Assembly: GCF_000340215.1 (NCBI RefSeq)
Contig: NW_006921541.1
Location: 3,197,527-3,261,526, forward strand
Length of the DNA: 64,000 nucleotides
DNA from: Pseudocercospora fijiensis CIRAD86
Lineage: Eukaryota > Ascomycota > Dothideomycetes > Mycosphaerellales > Mycosphaerellaceae
Reading direction: 5' to 3'
The notes beneath the pieces are model-generated. The model worked only from the letters and a program-made list of their open reading frames with translations, did not search any database and had not been told where the DNA came from. Positions within the stretch are counted from its first letter, which is position 1; each line of letters opens with the position of its first letter. A program made the position numbers and the translations under genes. Below are positions 1-10,089 of this stretch, piece by piece.

Positions 1-3000
1 ACCGAGTTCTTCCCGGCCATGTCTGAGGCGGAGCGTCGTATCAGCTTCTTCGCCCAGTCGCTTTCGACACCGATCCCGGAGCCTCTGCCAGTCGACAACA
101 TGCCAACTTTCACCGTCATGATCCCTCACTACAGCGAGAAGATTCTTCTTTCCCTTCGTGAGATCATTCGTGAGGACGAGCCATACTCGCGTGTCACCAT
201 GTTGGAGTATCTCAAGCAGCTCCACCCACACGAGTGGGACTGCTTCGTCAAGGACACCAAGATCCTGGCTGACGAGACTTCTCAATTCAACGGCGACTAC
301 GAGAAGAACGAGAAGGACACCCAGAAGTCCAAGATCGACGACCTTCCGTTCTACTGCATTGGTTTCAAGTCCGCTGCTCCTGAGTATACTCTACGCACGC
401 GTATCTGGGCTTCTCTCCGCTCGCAGACCCTCTACCGCACTATCTCTGGTTTCATGAACTACAGCCGTGCGATCAAGCTCCTCTACCGTGTCGAGAACCC
501 AGAGGTCGTCCAGATGTTCGGTGGCAACTCTGACAAGCTTGAGCGTGAGCTCGAACGTATGGCCCGTCGCAAGTTCAAGATCGTCGTCTCCATGCAGCGT
601 TACGCCAAGTTCTCCAAGGAGGAGCGTGAGAACGCCGAATTCCTTCTCCGCGCCTACCCAGATCTCCAGATCGCCTACCTTGACGAGGAGCCACCACAGG
701 CTGAGGGCGAGGACCCAAGACTCTTCTCTGCCCTCATCGATGGTCACTCTGAGATTATGGAGAACGGCATGCGTCGACCCAAGTTCCGTGTCATGCTTTC
801 TGGTAACCCAATTCTGGGTGACGGAAAGTCGGACAACCAGAACCACTGCTTGATCTTCTACCGCGGAGAGTACATTCAGCTCATCGACGCTAACCAGGAC
901 AACTACCTTGAGGAGTGCTTGAAGATCCGGTCCGTCCTTGCTGAGTTCGAGGAAATGACCACCGACAACGTCTCGCCGTACACTCCTGGTCTGCCACCCG
1001 CCAAGTTCAACCCAGTTGCCATCCTTGGTGCCCGAGAGTACATTTTCTCCGAGAACATTGGTATTCTTGGTGACGTCGCTGCCGGAAAGGAACAGACGTT
1101 CGGTACGCTCTTCGCTCGTACATTGGCTCAAATCGGTGGTAAGCTCCATTACGGTCACCCCGATTTCCTCAACGGTGTCTTCATGACTACTCGCGGTGGT
1201 GTCTCCAAGGCTCAAAAGGGTCTGCACTTGAACGAGGATATCTACGCTGGTATGAACGCCATCCTCCGTGGCGGTCGCATCAAGCACTGCGAGTACTACC
1301 AGTGTGGTAAGGGTCGTGATCTTGGTTTTGGCTCCATTCTGAACTTCACCACGAAGATCGGTACTGGTATGGGCGAACAAATGTTGTCTCGCGAGTACTA
1401 CTACCTCGGCACGCAACTCCCTCTGGACCGCTTCCTCTCGTTCTACTACGCCCACCCAGGTTTCCACATCAACAACTTGTTCGTCATGTTGTCTGTGCAA
1501 CTCTTCATGTGGTGCTTGCTCAACCTCGGTGCTTTGCGACACGAGACCATCAGTTGTCGATACAACCGCGACGTTCCAGAGACCGACCCGCTTTTCCCAA
1601 CTGGATGCGCTAACATCATCCCTATTATGGACTGGGTCCAGCGTTGTATAGTCTCGATCTTCATCGTCTTCTTCATCTCTTTCGTCCCACTGACGATTCA
1701 GGAGTTGACCGAGCGTGGTTTCTGGCGTGCCGCCACTCGTTTGGCCAAGCACTTCTCCTCCCTGTCACCACTCTTCGAGGTGTTCGTCACTCAGATCTAC
1801 GCCTACTCGCTGCAGCAGGATCTGTCTTTCGGAGGCGCTCGCTACATTGGTACCGGACGTGGTTTCGCCACTGCCCGCATGCCATTCGGTGTGCTCTACT
1901 CGCGATTCGCCAGCCCTTCGATCTACTTGGGTGCTCGTCTCCTGATGATGTTGCTCTTCGGCACGCTCACAGTCTGGGGCTACTGGCTTCTGTGGTTCTG
2001 GGTCTCGCTTCTTGCACTCTGCATTTCGCCATTCCTGTTCAACCCGCACCAGTTCGCTTGGGCCGACTTCTTCATCGACTACCGCGAGTTCTTGCGATGG
2101 CTGTCTCGTGGAAACACCAAAGCCCACTCTGCATCCTGGATCGGGTTCGTTCGTCTTTCGCGAACCCGTCTCACTGGTTTCAAGCGCAAGGTACTTGGAG
2201 AGCCATCTTCCAAGCTGTCTGGTGACACGCCCAGGGCCAAGTTCACCAACATTTTCTTTAGTGAGATCATTGGTCCGCTTGTCCTGGTCGCTGCCACTCT
2301 GGTGCCATACCTTTACATCAACGCTGGAACTGGTGTCATCGCAGCCAACAACCGTGGAACCGACATCACTCCTACCAACTCACTCATTCGTGTGGGCCTC
2401 GTGGCCTTGGGTCCGATCGGTATCAACGCTGGTGTTGCAGCTGGATTCTTCGGCATGGCCTGTTGTATGGGCCCAATTCTTAGCATGTGCTGCAAGAAAT
2501 TCGGTGCAGTCCTGGCGGCCATCGCTCACGCCATCGCTGTCATTATGCTATTGGCCTTCTTCGAGGTCATGTTCTTTCTGGAAGGCTGGAGCTTTACCAA
2601 GGCTCTTTTGGGCATGATCGCAGTCGTCGCTATTCAGCGCTTCATCTTCAAGCTGATCATCGGCCTCGCCCTGACCAGAGAGTTCCGCGCCGATACCTCG
2701 AACATAGCATGGTGGACGGGAAAGTGGTACGCTCTCGGATGGCACACTCTTTCGCAGCCCGGACGTGAGTTCCTGTGCAAGATCACCGAGATGGGATTCT
2801 TCGCGGCAGACTTCTGCCTGGGACACGTGCTGCTCTTCTTCATGCTGCCACCACTCTTGATCCCATACATTGACAAGTTCCACTCTGTCATGCTCTTCTG
2901 GCTGCGCCCCAGGTATGTTCACTCGCTCTCCTCTTTTGCTTTGATCATCATCACTGACTCTTTTTTTTTCTCAGTCGTCAAATTCGTCCACCGATCTACT

Positions 3001-3302
3001 CGCTCAAGCAGTCCAAGCTGCGTCGACGACGAGTCATCCGTTATGCCATCCTTTACTTCGCGATGTTCGTTCTCTTCATTGTCCTGATCGTTGGACCAAT
3101 CGTCGCCAAGAAGTTCATTGGCAACCTCAAGCTGGATGTCATGAACCTCCAGCAGCCATCGAACTGGAAGAACAACGATACGTCTGCCTCCAACACTGGT
3201 TATTCGGCTAGCGGCGCAAAGGTGACGGCGTCTGCCACTCACAGTTCATCGTCATCGCACAACAACAATAAAGTGATGGGGCGAATGCTGTACGGATATT
3301 AG
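1..3302 (+). CDS. FKS1: 1,3-beta-glucan synthase catalytic subunit, C-terminal part (5' end outside window)
   Basis: Plasma-membrane enzyme polymerising UDP-glucose into cell-wall 1,3-beta-glucan; target of echinocandins. The frame is open from base 1 (TEFFPA precedes the first internal Met at 19), so the gene starts upstream. Exons 1-2912 and 2975-3302, with an intron 2913-2974 (GTATGT...CTCAG) that restores the conserved [14 protein letters not shown] stretch. About 1080 of an expected ~1900 residues are here. Visible: the conserved cytosolic block ([59 protein letters not shown]), then multiple membrane helices. The echinocandin hot-spot-2 equivalent reads DWVQRCIV at 1630-1653, which looks like the usual filamentous-fungal form. 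Hot spot 1 lies outside the window. The tail is Ser/His/Asn rich. Family identity is very secure. Confidence 0.97.
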
Positions 3303-4006
3303 ACGACGACTTACGACACGGCCGCACGAAATGCGTCTTGATGATTGCATCCTCTCTTTTGGTCATGGGGGTTTCGACACCGATCTCGACGCCTGTGACC
3401 GGACACTTGTACAACACAGCATACACAAAATCAGAAGGCTGTTCACATGTCTCTTGGAACAGCCGGCGCGCTGCACACTCATGAGGTGGTGAGTTAATGG
3501 CGGAGACAAGCAGGTGTAATCATCAGAACAAGTACAATGAAGCAGCATGGCAATGGAACGGTGGGCGTTTTTGGGGAGCATGCAAAGAGAGCTTGCGATG
3601 ACACGAGCTTTTCATTCTTTTTTTCATTGCCTACAGACGGGCAAAGGTGTTTGATAGACCAGGAAATTCAATGGACATGTTCATGTGCATACACACACAC
3701 ACACTCAACGGGGGTTCTTTTCCGGATCACATGGCGTTGGTTAGGGAGTCAGTGAGGCTTGTTTGTGGAAGTGAATCGGGGTTGTTTTGGTGGCAAAGGT
3801 CATGGAAGTGCTCCGTTCCGTGAGAGGTAATGTATATCGGAGGGAGCTTGGAGTCAGAGAAGTGATGGGGTTGATGGAGGTCATGTGACTGACGCGTGCT
3901 TCGGAAGGGAAGAGTTCAAGCCCGACCCCCACCCTCGACGTCCTTCCTTCCTTTGTTTCACCAACCCAACCGACGCGACGGTTCTATTTCGATTCCAACA
4001 CGCGCA
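3303..4006. other. intergenic: FKS1 3' region and upstream of next gene
   Basis: No convincing reading frame. It holds the FKS1 3' untranslated region, a short (CA)n run near 3690-3706, and the 5' leader of the gene starting at 4007. Confidence 0.6.
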
Positions 4007-5224
4007 ATGTCATCCGTGCCAGTGCCGGTGGAAAGTGAGGCCGAGGCGGTGGAGGAGGAGCGTGCGTGGACGGTGGTGCATGGCGCGACTGCAGGAGCAA
4101 GAACGCGGCGACCACGCGGACTAGAACGACGCGAGCTCGACATGGCGCGGAAGCGATGCCTCGGCCACGACGCGTCGAACGATGGCTCGACGCCCGAGCG
4201 GAACAGCTGGAATCGAGGTCATACGAAGGAGCGGGTTGGCCATTCGTTGCATTCCCTGCTGAGCCGCGACCGACGGCGACATGCCACCAAGCCGGGCTGG
4301 GAGCCTGTGGTGCAGCGGCCCGCCAAGAAGATCGAAGAAAGCCCCCATCTCGAGGAGGCGGCGCTGAAGTCACTGCAGCGCCAAGGATGCCAGAATCCCA
4401 TGCGCCACTACTATCCCGAGCACGAGTGTGAAGTGCCCCGCCGCCGTCTGGACTGTCTTCGCCACATCGCGAGGTGGAAGCGGGACAGGCCTCTCGTGGA
4501 GGAAGTCGCCATCCGCCTCCCCAAGGAACTTGCCATCCACGTCTTCGAATACGTCGTCCTCGCGAGCCAACCCCACACCGCATTCCACGACGAGCACACT
4601 CTGGCCACCACTGCGAGGCTCGTCATCGGCCCTTCCGACGCCGCCGACTCCCTGGTCCCGCTCGCCGAACAAGCCCTTCTCGAGCAATCCATCTTCGACA
4701 TCGATGTGGCATTCCGGCGAGCGGAAGGCCAACGCATGGCCGTCCTGCCGCCCGATCTCTCCACACGGCCCCATCCCCTCCGCAAAGCCCGTGTCACTCT
4801 CGACTTGGAAATCCCCATCGGAAGACAGAAATACCCGGCTATCTTGTACATTGCCACGGCATGTATGCCCTCCTTGCTCGCCCAACTCCCCGCCCTCCGA
4901 CACCTGCACTTCTTCTTCCGCATCGAGCTTACTCGCCCGCCGTGGGACCATCAAGGCTCGGCATTGGATGTCGCATGTCGGAAGGGCTTCTCCGGAACCA
5001 GTACTTTCCGGAAAGCTCTCGAGGAGCTTTTGGACGCTGTCAAGGCTGTGAGGCCGGGAATTGAGGTCTACGTGGAGATCTCATACATGTATGAAGGCAC
5101 GTGGCGAGGAGCGCATGAGACGCCACCGAAAACTTACAATGTTGCCATGGAGGACTTGACGGCTGAGGATGCCATTCGGGGCGCTGATGCGAAGTGGCAG
5201 AATTGTAGGTTTAGTCTTGGGTAG
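4007..5224 (+). CDS. hypothetical protein, 405 aa, weak F-box-like motif
   Basis: Single-exon frame starting at the first ATG (MSSVPVPVESEAEAVEEE); the frame is open upstream but has no earlier ATG. The N-terminal ~120 residues are basic and low in hydrophobic residues. From about residue 160 comes a leucine-rich stretch with LPKELAIHVFEYVVL, reminiscent of the F-box/2EXR-like beginnings common in fungal proteins of unknown function. A globular C-terminal half follows (LPALRHLHFFFRIEL, PGIEVYVEISYMYEGTW). No catalytic motif is recognised. It ends convergently with the synthetase gene at 5734. The high GC content makes alternative frames long, but this is the only frame with sensible composition at its C-terminus. 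Confidence 0.6.
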   Translation: MSSVPVPVESEAEAVEEERAWTVVHGATAGARTRRPRGLERRELDMARKRCLGHDASNDGSTPERNSWNRGHTKERVGHSLHSLLSRDRRRHATKPGWEPVVQRPAKKIEESPHLEEAALKSLQRQGCQNPMRHYYPEHECEVPRRRLDCLRHIARWKRDRPLVEEVAIRLPKELAIHVFEYVVLASQPHTAFHDEHTLATTARLVIGPSDAADSLVPLAEQALLEQSIFDIDVAFRRAEGQRMAVLPPDLSTRPHPLRKARVTLDLEIPIGRQKYPAILYIATACMPSLLAQLPALRHLHFFFRIELTRPPWDHQGSALDVACRKGFSGTSTFRKALEELLDAVKAVRPGIEVYVEISYMYEGTWRGAHETPPKTYNVAMEDLTAEDAIRGADAKWQNCRFSLG

Positions 5225-5733
5225 GAGGGTTGTGTGAGGTGATGATTTGGGAGTGGAGGCTTGATTGCTGTGCTTATTTATGGTGCTGGCTTTGATGAGT
5301 ATGGTGACGAGGGTATGATGTGACGAAGGAGGATGGCATGGCATGGGAGGAGGTGTGCTGTATGATTTGACATGTATATTATGCTCGACGGTGATGGGAG
5401 CCAGCATGGAAATGTTATGAAGCTGTAGCAAAATCTTAGGAAATTGTTGTTGTTTTTTTCCAGTCCTTATTAATAATAGTGAGTTTGAATTTTCCTTTAT
5501 ATACATTATACTGATTCAGAAAATCATCCAATCTTGCTTCCACTCAGCAGCTTCCACTTTGACGCGGAGGAGAAGATCAAGTTCACCAAACGGAAAAATC
5601 AAAAAAAAAAAAAAAAACTTGATTGAATTCGTAGCCATCGTATCATATTTCCTTTTCCTATTCCATACACATGGGCCTTCCCAGGAAAATGCAAAACAAA
5701 AACAAAAAGCAAATGCATCCACCCACACGACAT
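5225..5733. other. convergent intergenic region with poly(A) tract
   Basis: The 3' flanks of two convergent genes. Contains a run of about 17 A near 5600-5618 and AT-rich sequence at 5440-5520 suited to transcript ends. No gene seen. Confidence 0.6.
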
Positions 5734-8700
5734 CTAAACCTCCTCTTCCTCCTTCTTAACAATCGAAGAATCACTCCCAACACTACTCCCCAAAGAACTC
5801 ACCACAACCCCCTCCCCCTTCCCCTTCTCACTTCCCTTTTTCTCCCCACCTCTCCTCCTCCTCCTCCTCGGCCGAACCGGCGCCCCCTCCCACGCCGTCC
5901 CCTCCGGTAACCTCTCCCCCTTCATAACCAAACTCAAACACCCCAGCTGCGCCCCATCGCCCACCTCACTGCCCGGCAAACAAATCGAATAAGGCTTCAC
6001 ACACGCCCGGTGCCCCAACCTGACACACCCGATTTTCATCACGCGGTCTTCGAAAAGGTGCGTCTGGGCGCCGCAGTGTTGGTTGACGACCGCTTCGTCG
6101 CCGATCGTGACGCAATCGTATTCGGTGATGTCTGCAGCCAGGAGGGTGACGCGGGCACCGATTTTGACGCCGAGCAGACGGAAGCAGATGGCGAGGTAGG
6201 GCGTTCCGACGAGCATGGTGGTGAGGAGGGGACGGGCGATGGTTTCGTAGGTGGAGGTCACGGCTTCGGAGAGCCAGACGTTCAGAGACCAGAGGGGCCA
6301 TTCGGAGGGGTGGTACGTGCCGATCAGCAGCCATTTCAAGGCGACGGTGAAGGTGAGCGCGGGCAGGGCGAAGAGGAAGAAGTAGAAGAGCGGGAGCATG
6401 AGTAAGGTGTTGATTGCGCCGATGGAGGTGTAGCCCGTGTATGCGATTTCGAGACCGATTCCGAGCGCGAAGATGATGAGGGCGCGGGGGATGACGATGC
6501 GGAGGCCTTCGATGGTGAGGCGCGCGGCGATGCGGCCGGGGGAGGGGGTGAAGAGGTGTTTTTCGGGGTGGCCTTCGACGCGGTGGCGGGTTGGCATTAG
6601 GACTGGTGGTGAGCCGAAGCAGGAGGTGTTTTCTGGGAGCGGCTTTTCTGGGGCTGGGGCGATGGAGAGGACTCCGACCAGAGTTCCCGAGGCTAGGGTT
6701 GTGCCTTGAGGGATCAGTGAGGCGTTGCCGGCGAAGGCACGGGTTTCCATTTTGGTTTTCTTGAGGGTGATTTCGTTGCCTCGGACTTCAGCATTCCCCA
6801 ACAGCACGGCGTCAGCGACGAAGCTCTCCTCGCCGATTTCGAGGAGCTCGAATTGCAGGCCGCGAGCGGTTGATACTTCAGCGCGCTTGCCGATTTTTGC
6901 GCCCAGGGCTCGGAGGAATGGTACGACGTAGAGGGAGGCGAAGACCGGGTGTAGGACATCCAGGGCCAGATCCATGACTCTCTCGATGAACCATTTGCGC
7001 AGGAACCAGAAGCTGTAGATTTTGTAAGTACCCTCCTTGAGGCGACCGAGAAAGATGTAGCGAATGATGATCAGCTGAGCGAAGACTAGGACTTGGTAGG
7101 CGAATGCGATAGGCAGGGACAGGATGGCCACTTGTGTCCAGGAGCCGATGTGTCTTAAGTTGACGACGTCATAGAGCGCGAGACCGGCGATTTGTGGGAT
7201 CAGGTATAGCAGTGGAAGGATGAAGGAAGCGAGGAGTGTGTGTCCGACAGCCATGAATGTATAGCGAGCGAAGGAAGGCCGGGACTTTCTTCCGAGTGCA
7301 ATCTCTCCATCCTGGAGTTCTCGGTCAAACTGTGCCGGAGAGCCGTGGAAGCGTTGGAAGCATGGGATAGACATGCCGGTTGGAACCATGGAGAGCGGAC
7401 CGACTTCAGCTCCTTCTTCGACGATAGCTCCTCCCTCGATGACACTGTTTGAGCCAATTCTGGCATCATGGCCGATGACGACGTTCCTCAAGATGAGGCG
7501 CCCTCGTTCGACGACGCTTGTGCCCAGTCCCACGTCTGTACCGATCACGACATCGTCACCAATCTCGACGAGATCGCAAGCTGCGCCGATTGCGAGAGCA
7601 CCCATGTGGCAGTGTGCTCCGACCTTGGCTCCCATTGCTCGCAGAAAGAAGCAATACAGTGGCGAGTCGGCAATCAGCTTCGGATTGGCAAGGTACGCAA
7701 AACGTTCGGCCATCCACCAGCGGTAGTAGTAGAAGCCGTACAGAGGATACTCTCCTGCCTTGGCTTTGCCTAGGACCAACCACTTTCCTGCGATTGCGAG
7801 GAAGGCCAAGATAGGTGGTAGAGTGAGGAACACGCCATAAGCTCCAAGAATCGCGTAGCCGAAGCCGTGGTGGAGGAACAGCCAGTCGAATAGCAGATAA
7901 GGTGCCAGGATCTCGATGGAGTAGATGAAGAAGAGGAAGAGCAGTGGGATGATTTGTGCCAGACCGCAAAGCACAAACCTGGTGTTGGAGACGGGCCAGA
8001 TTTCTCCAGTCCGGGACCCCGTACCATGAATTTCGTCGGGATCTTCCTCTGCGAGTGTGCTGGAGTCGGAGTCGCAAACGAAGCGTGCTGCGATTGCCGC
8101 GGGTGTTCGGCCTTCGTAGATGTCTGGGAGACCGATCGAGGCGAAAGGCATCGAGCCGTCAGGGTCAATCTTTGCTTGGCGTAGCTTTGACACTAAGATG
8201 GCAGCCAGAAGTGAGTGACCACCCAAGTCGTCAAAGAAGTCGGCTTCGGGATTTATGCGGCCTGCTTGCGGGAAGACGGTGGCTGTGGTTTTAAGCAAGA
8301 GACCAAGCGGACTGCTATCGTCGGACTCGAGCGTCGTTCCCGAAGCATCATCGTACATCATAGCGCATTGTGCAGCCTTACGAGCAGATATCTCATGCAA
8401 AGCTTTAGCGTTGATCTTGCCACTCGGCAATCTAGGCATCTCATCCGCGGCCAGGAAATATACTTCTTCGGGACGCATGTAAGCCGGAAGGCGTTCTACC
8501 GCTAATTTTTGAATCGAAGCCGCACTCTGTGGCGCTTGCGGTCGTGTGACAACAAAAGCTTCTAAACGAGCGGAGTCTGAGCCAGGATTCGCTAAAATGA
8601 CTGCTGCGGCCTGCACGTCTTCGTGGCCAGAAATGAGTGATTCAATCTCGCCGAGTTCTATCCGGAAACCGCGATGTTTGACTTGAGTGTCGATACGTCC

Positions 8701-10089
8701 TAGGAATGCGATTTTCAAGTCGGATTGTAGTTTGACTCGGTCGCCTGTTCGGTAGAGTCGTTGTCCGCTCGTAGGTGCAAGTGGGTGTGGAATGAATTTC
8801 TGCGAGGTCAGGTCTTCGCGTCCCACATATCCGATTCCGACACAAGGACCACCGATGGCGAGTTCTCCTTCTACGCCTTCACCTAGTTGGAGTGGTTCGA
8901 TAGGTCCTGCGTTGCCGTCTTCAGAGATGGGTAGTAGGCATGCATGGTAGGAAGGCAGTGGTCTGCCAATCGTAACGGGAACATCGGGCTGCAATTCGTC
9001 CCATGTAGCGGTGACTGTGGTCTCGGTGGGACCATACGTATTGATGATGCGGAGTCCTGGTCGCGCAAGTCGCGATACGAGAGAGGGCGGGCAAGCTTCT
9101 CCACCAAGATTAATTAGGCGGACAGATGGCGGGAGCAATGTGGAGTCGCCATCGATCTGTGAAATGCCCATGATGCCGATCAGTGTTGGGACAGCATTGA
9201 CCACAGACACTCCACGACTTTGCCATACAGCTGGCAAGCCCGGTACGTCTCTACATTCCTCGCGTGTACCGATAGCCAAATGACCTCCGCCAGCGATGGT
9301 CACCCACATCTCTTCGACAAACATGTCAAAAGCCGGGCTGAAGCCGTTCCAGACGACATCTTCTGGGCTTGTTTCGAGAACTTCTCTTTCGCTGAGAGAG
9401 AAGACGAGCGCTGCGGAATGTGATATCGCTATGCCTTTCGGTGTGCCCGTGGTTCCCGATGTGTAGATCAGGTAGGCGGCATCAGAAGGTTTGGGAGCAG
9501 TCGGTGGTGATCGTGAGACTGATGAGCCTGCTTGTTGTGATAGATCGGCGAAGGTGCGCAGCTGTAATGAGCCTTTGCCTGATGATGCGAGATCAGGAGC
9601 GACGCGCTGCTGGACTTCGCGCGCACGATCGGAGTGAGCAGCATCGTGTATGATCAGAGAAGCCGACGCGTTTAGTACGCACGTTGCAGCACGTTCTACT
9701 GGCACGTCTGGGTCGAATGGAAGCCATGTCGCTCCAGAATATGTTGTTGCCAGAATACTCAGAATGAGTTCAAGGCCTTTCTCAAACCAAATGGCAACAG
9801 TGGGTGCCGATGTGCTTGATTCTCGTTCGGGAAGAAGCTGTGAGATTTGAGCGGCTACCGACGATGCAAGAGCGTCGGCTTCGGCATATGTTATCTTGCG
9901 GAGTCCATTATCGGTGTGACACGAATATGCTGTCACTTGGGGATGTGTTCTCGCTCGATGCTGGAAGAGCTGTGGTAGTGTAGTGACAGACTCAGGTGGG
10001 GATGGTGCAGTGGCAAGTCGATCAGCCCCTGTCAAAACTCTTGGATCTGCGAGCAGCCGCCGATAATCTGAGTTGTCAAACTGGGCCAT
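5734..10089 (-). CDS. Pls/PosA-type NRPS-like amino-acid homopolymer synthetase (epsilon-poly-L-lysine synthetase-like), 1451 aa
   Basis: Single exon. The start is the first in-frame ATG (MAQFDNSDYRR); the frame extends 11 codons further upstream without an ATG. Adenylation domain ~30-570: YLIYTSGTTGTPKG (206-219), FDMFVEEMW (A4, with the Asp that holds the alpha-amino group), NTYGPTETT (350-358), YRTGDR, HRGFRIELGEIE and LPSGKINAK with the A10 lysine. Carrier domain with FFDDLGGHS, pantetheine serine about 626. Then about six membrane segments in three pairs (~705-785, 945-1015, 1200-1260), alternating with three soluble segments containing hexapeptide-repeat-like runs (IGDDVVIGTDVGLG). This A-T-TM plus three tandem C-like domains is the architecture of bacterial epsilon-poly-L-lysine synthetase and its fungal relatives (Epichloe VibA). 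There is no condensation, reductase or thioesterase domain. Substrate lysine is inference; another basic amino acid is possible. Confidence 0.85.
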   Translation of the reverse strand: MAQFDNSDYRRLLADPRVLTGADRLATAPSPPESVTTLPQLFQHRARTHPQVTAYSCHTDNGLRKITYAEADALASSVAAQISQLLPERESSTSAPTVAIWFEKGLELILSILATTYSGATWLPFDPDVPVERAATCVLNASASLIIHDAAHSDRAREVQQRVAPDLASSGKGSLQLRTFADLSQQAGSSVSRSPPTAPKPSDAAYLIYTSGTTGTPKGIAISHSAALVFSLSEREVLETSPEDVVWNGFSPAFDMFVEEMWVTIAGGGHLAIGTREECRDVPGLPAVWQSRGVSVVNAVPTLIGIMGISQIDGDSTLLPPSVRLINLGGEACPPSLVSRLARPGLRIINTYGPTETTVTATWDELQPDVPVTIGRPLPSYHACLLPISEDGNAGPIEPLQLGEGVEGELAIGGPCVGIGYVGREDLTSQKFIPHPLAPTSGQRLYRTGDRVKLQSDLKIAFLGRIDTQVKHRGFRIELGEIESLISGHEDVQAAAVILANPGSDSARLEAFVVTRPQAPQSAASIQKLAVERLPAYMRPEEVYFLAADEMPRLPSGKINAKALHEISARKAAQCAMMYDDASGTTLESDDSSPLGLLLKTTATVFPQAGRINPEADFFDDLGGHSLLAAILVSKLRQAKIDPDGSMPFASIGLPDIYEGRTPAAIAARFVCDSDSSTLAEEDPDEIHGTGSRTGEIWPVSNTRFVLCGLAQIIPLLFLFFIYSIEILAPYLLFDWLFLHHGFGYAILGAYGVFLTLPPILAFLAIAGKWLVLGKAKAGEYPLYGFYYYRWWMAERFAYLANPKLIADSPLYCFFLRAMGAKVGAHCHMGALAIGAACDLVEIGDDVVIGTDVGLGTSVVERGRLILRNVVIGHDARIGSNSVIEGGAIVEEGAEVGPLSMVPTGMSIPCFQRFHGSPAQFDRELQDGEIALGRKSRPSFARYTFMAVGHTLLASFILPLLYLIPQIAGLALYDVVNLRHIGSWTQVAILSLPIAFAYQVLVFAQLIIIRYIFLGRLKEGTYKIYSFWFLRKWFIERVMDLALDVLHPVFASLYVVPFLRALGAKIGKRAEVSTARGLQFELLEIGEESFVADAVLLGNAEVRGNEITLKKTKMETRAFAGNASLIPQGTTLASGTLVGVLSIAPAPEKPLPENTSCFGSPPVLMPTRHRVEGHPEKHLFTPSPGRIAARLTIEGLRIVIPRALIIFALGIGLEIAYTGYTSIGAINTLLMLPLFYFFLFALPALTFTVALKWLLIGTYHPSEWPLWSLNVWLSEAVTSTYETIARPLLTTMLVGTPYLAICFRLLGVKIGARVTLLAADITEYDCVTIGDEAVVNQHCGAQTHLFEDRVMKIGCVRLGHRACVKPYSICLPGSEVGDGAQLGCLSLVMKGERLPEGTAWEGAPVRPRRRRRRGGEKKGSEKGKGEGVVVSSLGSSVGSDSSIVKKEEEEV

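Noticed and set aside
391..1752. Long antisense frame across the glucan synthase gene
   Set aside because: It is the complement of a strongly biased coding frame and has no family resemblance; the sense frame is a certain FKS1.
3896..4006. Upstream extension of the 4007 gene
   Set aside because: The frame is open but contains no ATG; GTG starts are not used for ordinary nuclear genes.
3984..4954. Antisense frames over the 4007-5224 gene
   Set aside because: Products of high GC content and codon bias; Pro/Arg/Ser-rich nonsense composition and no ATG-based gene structure.
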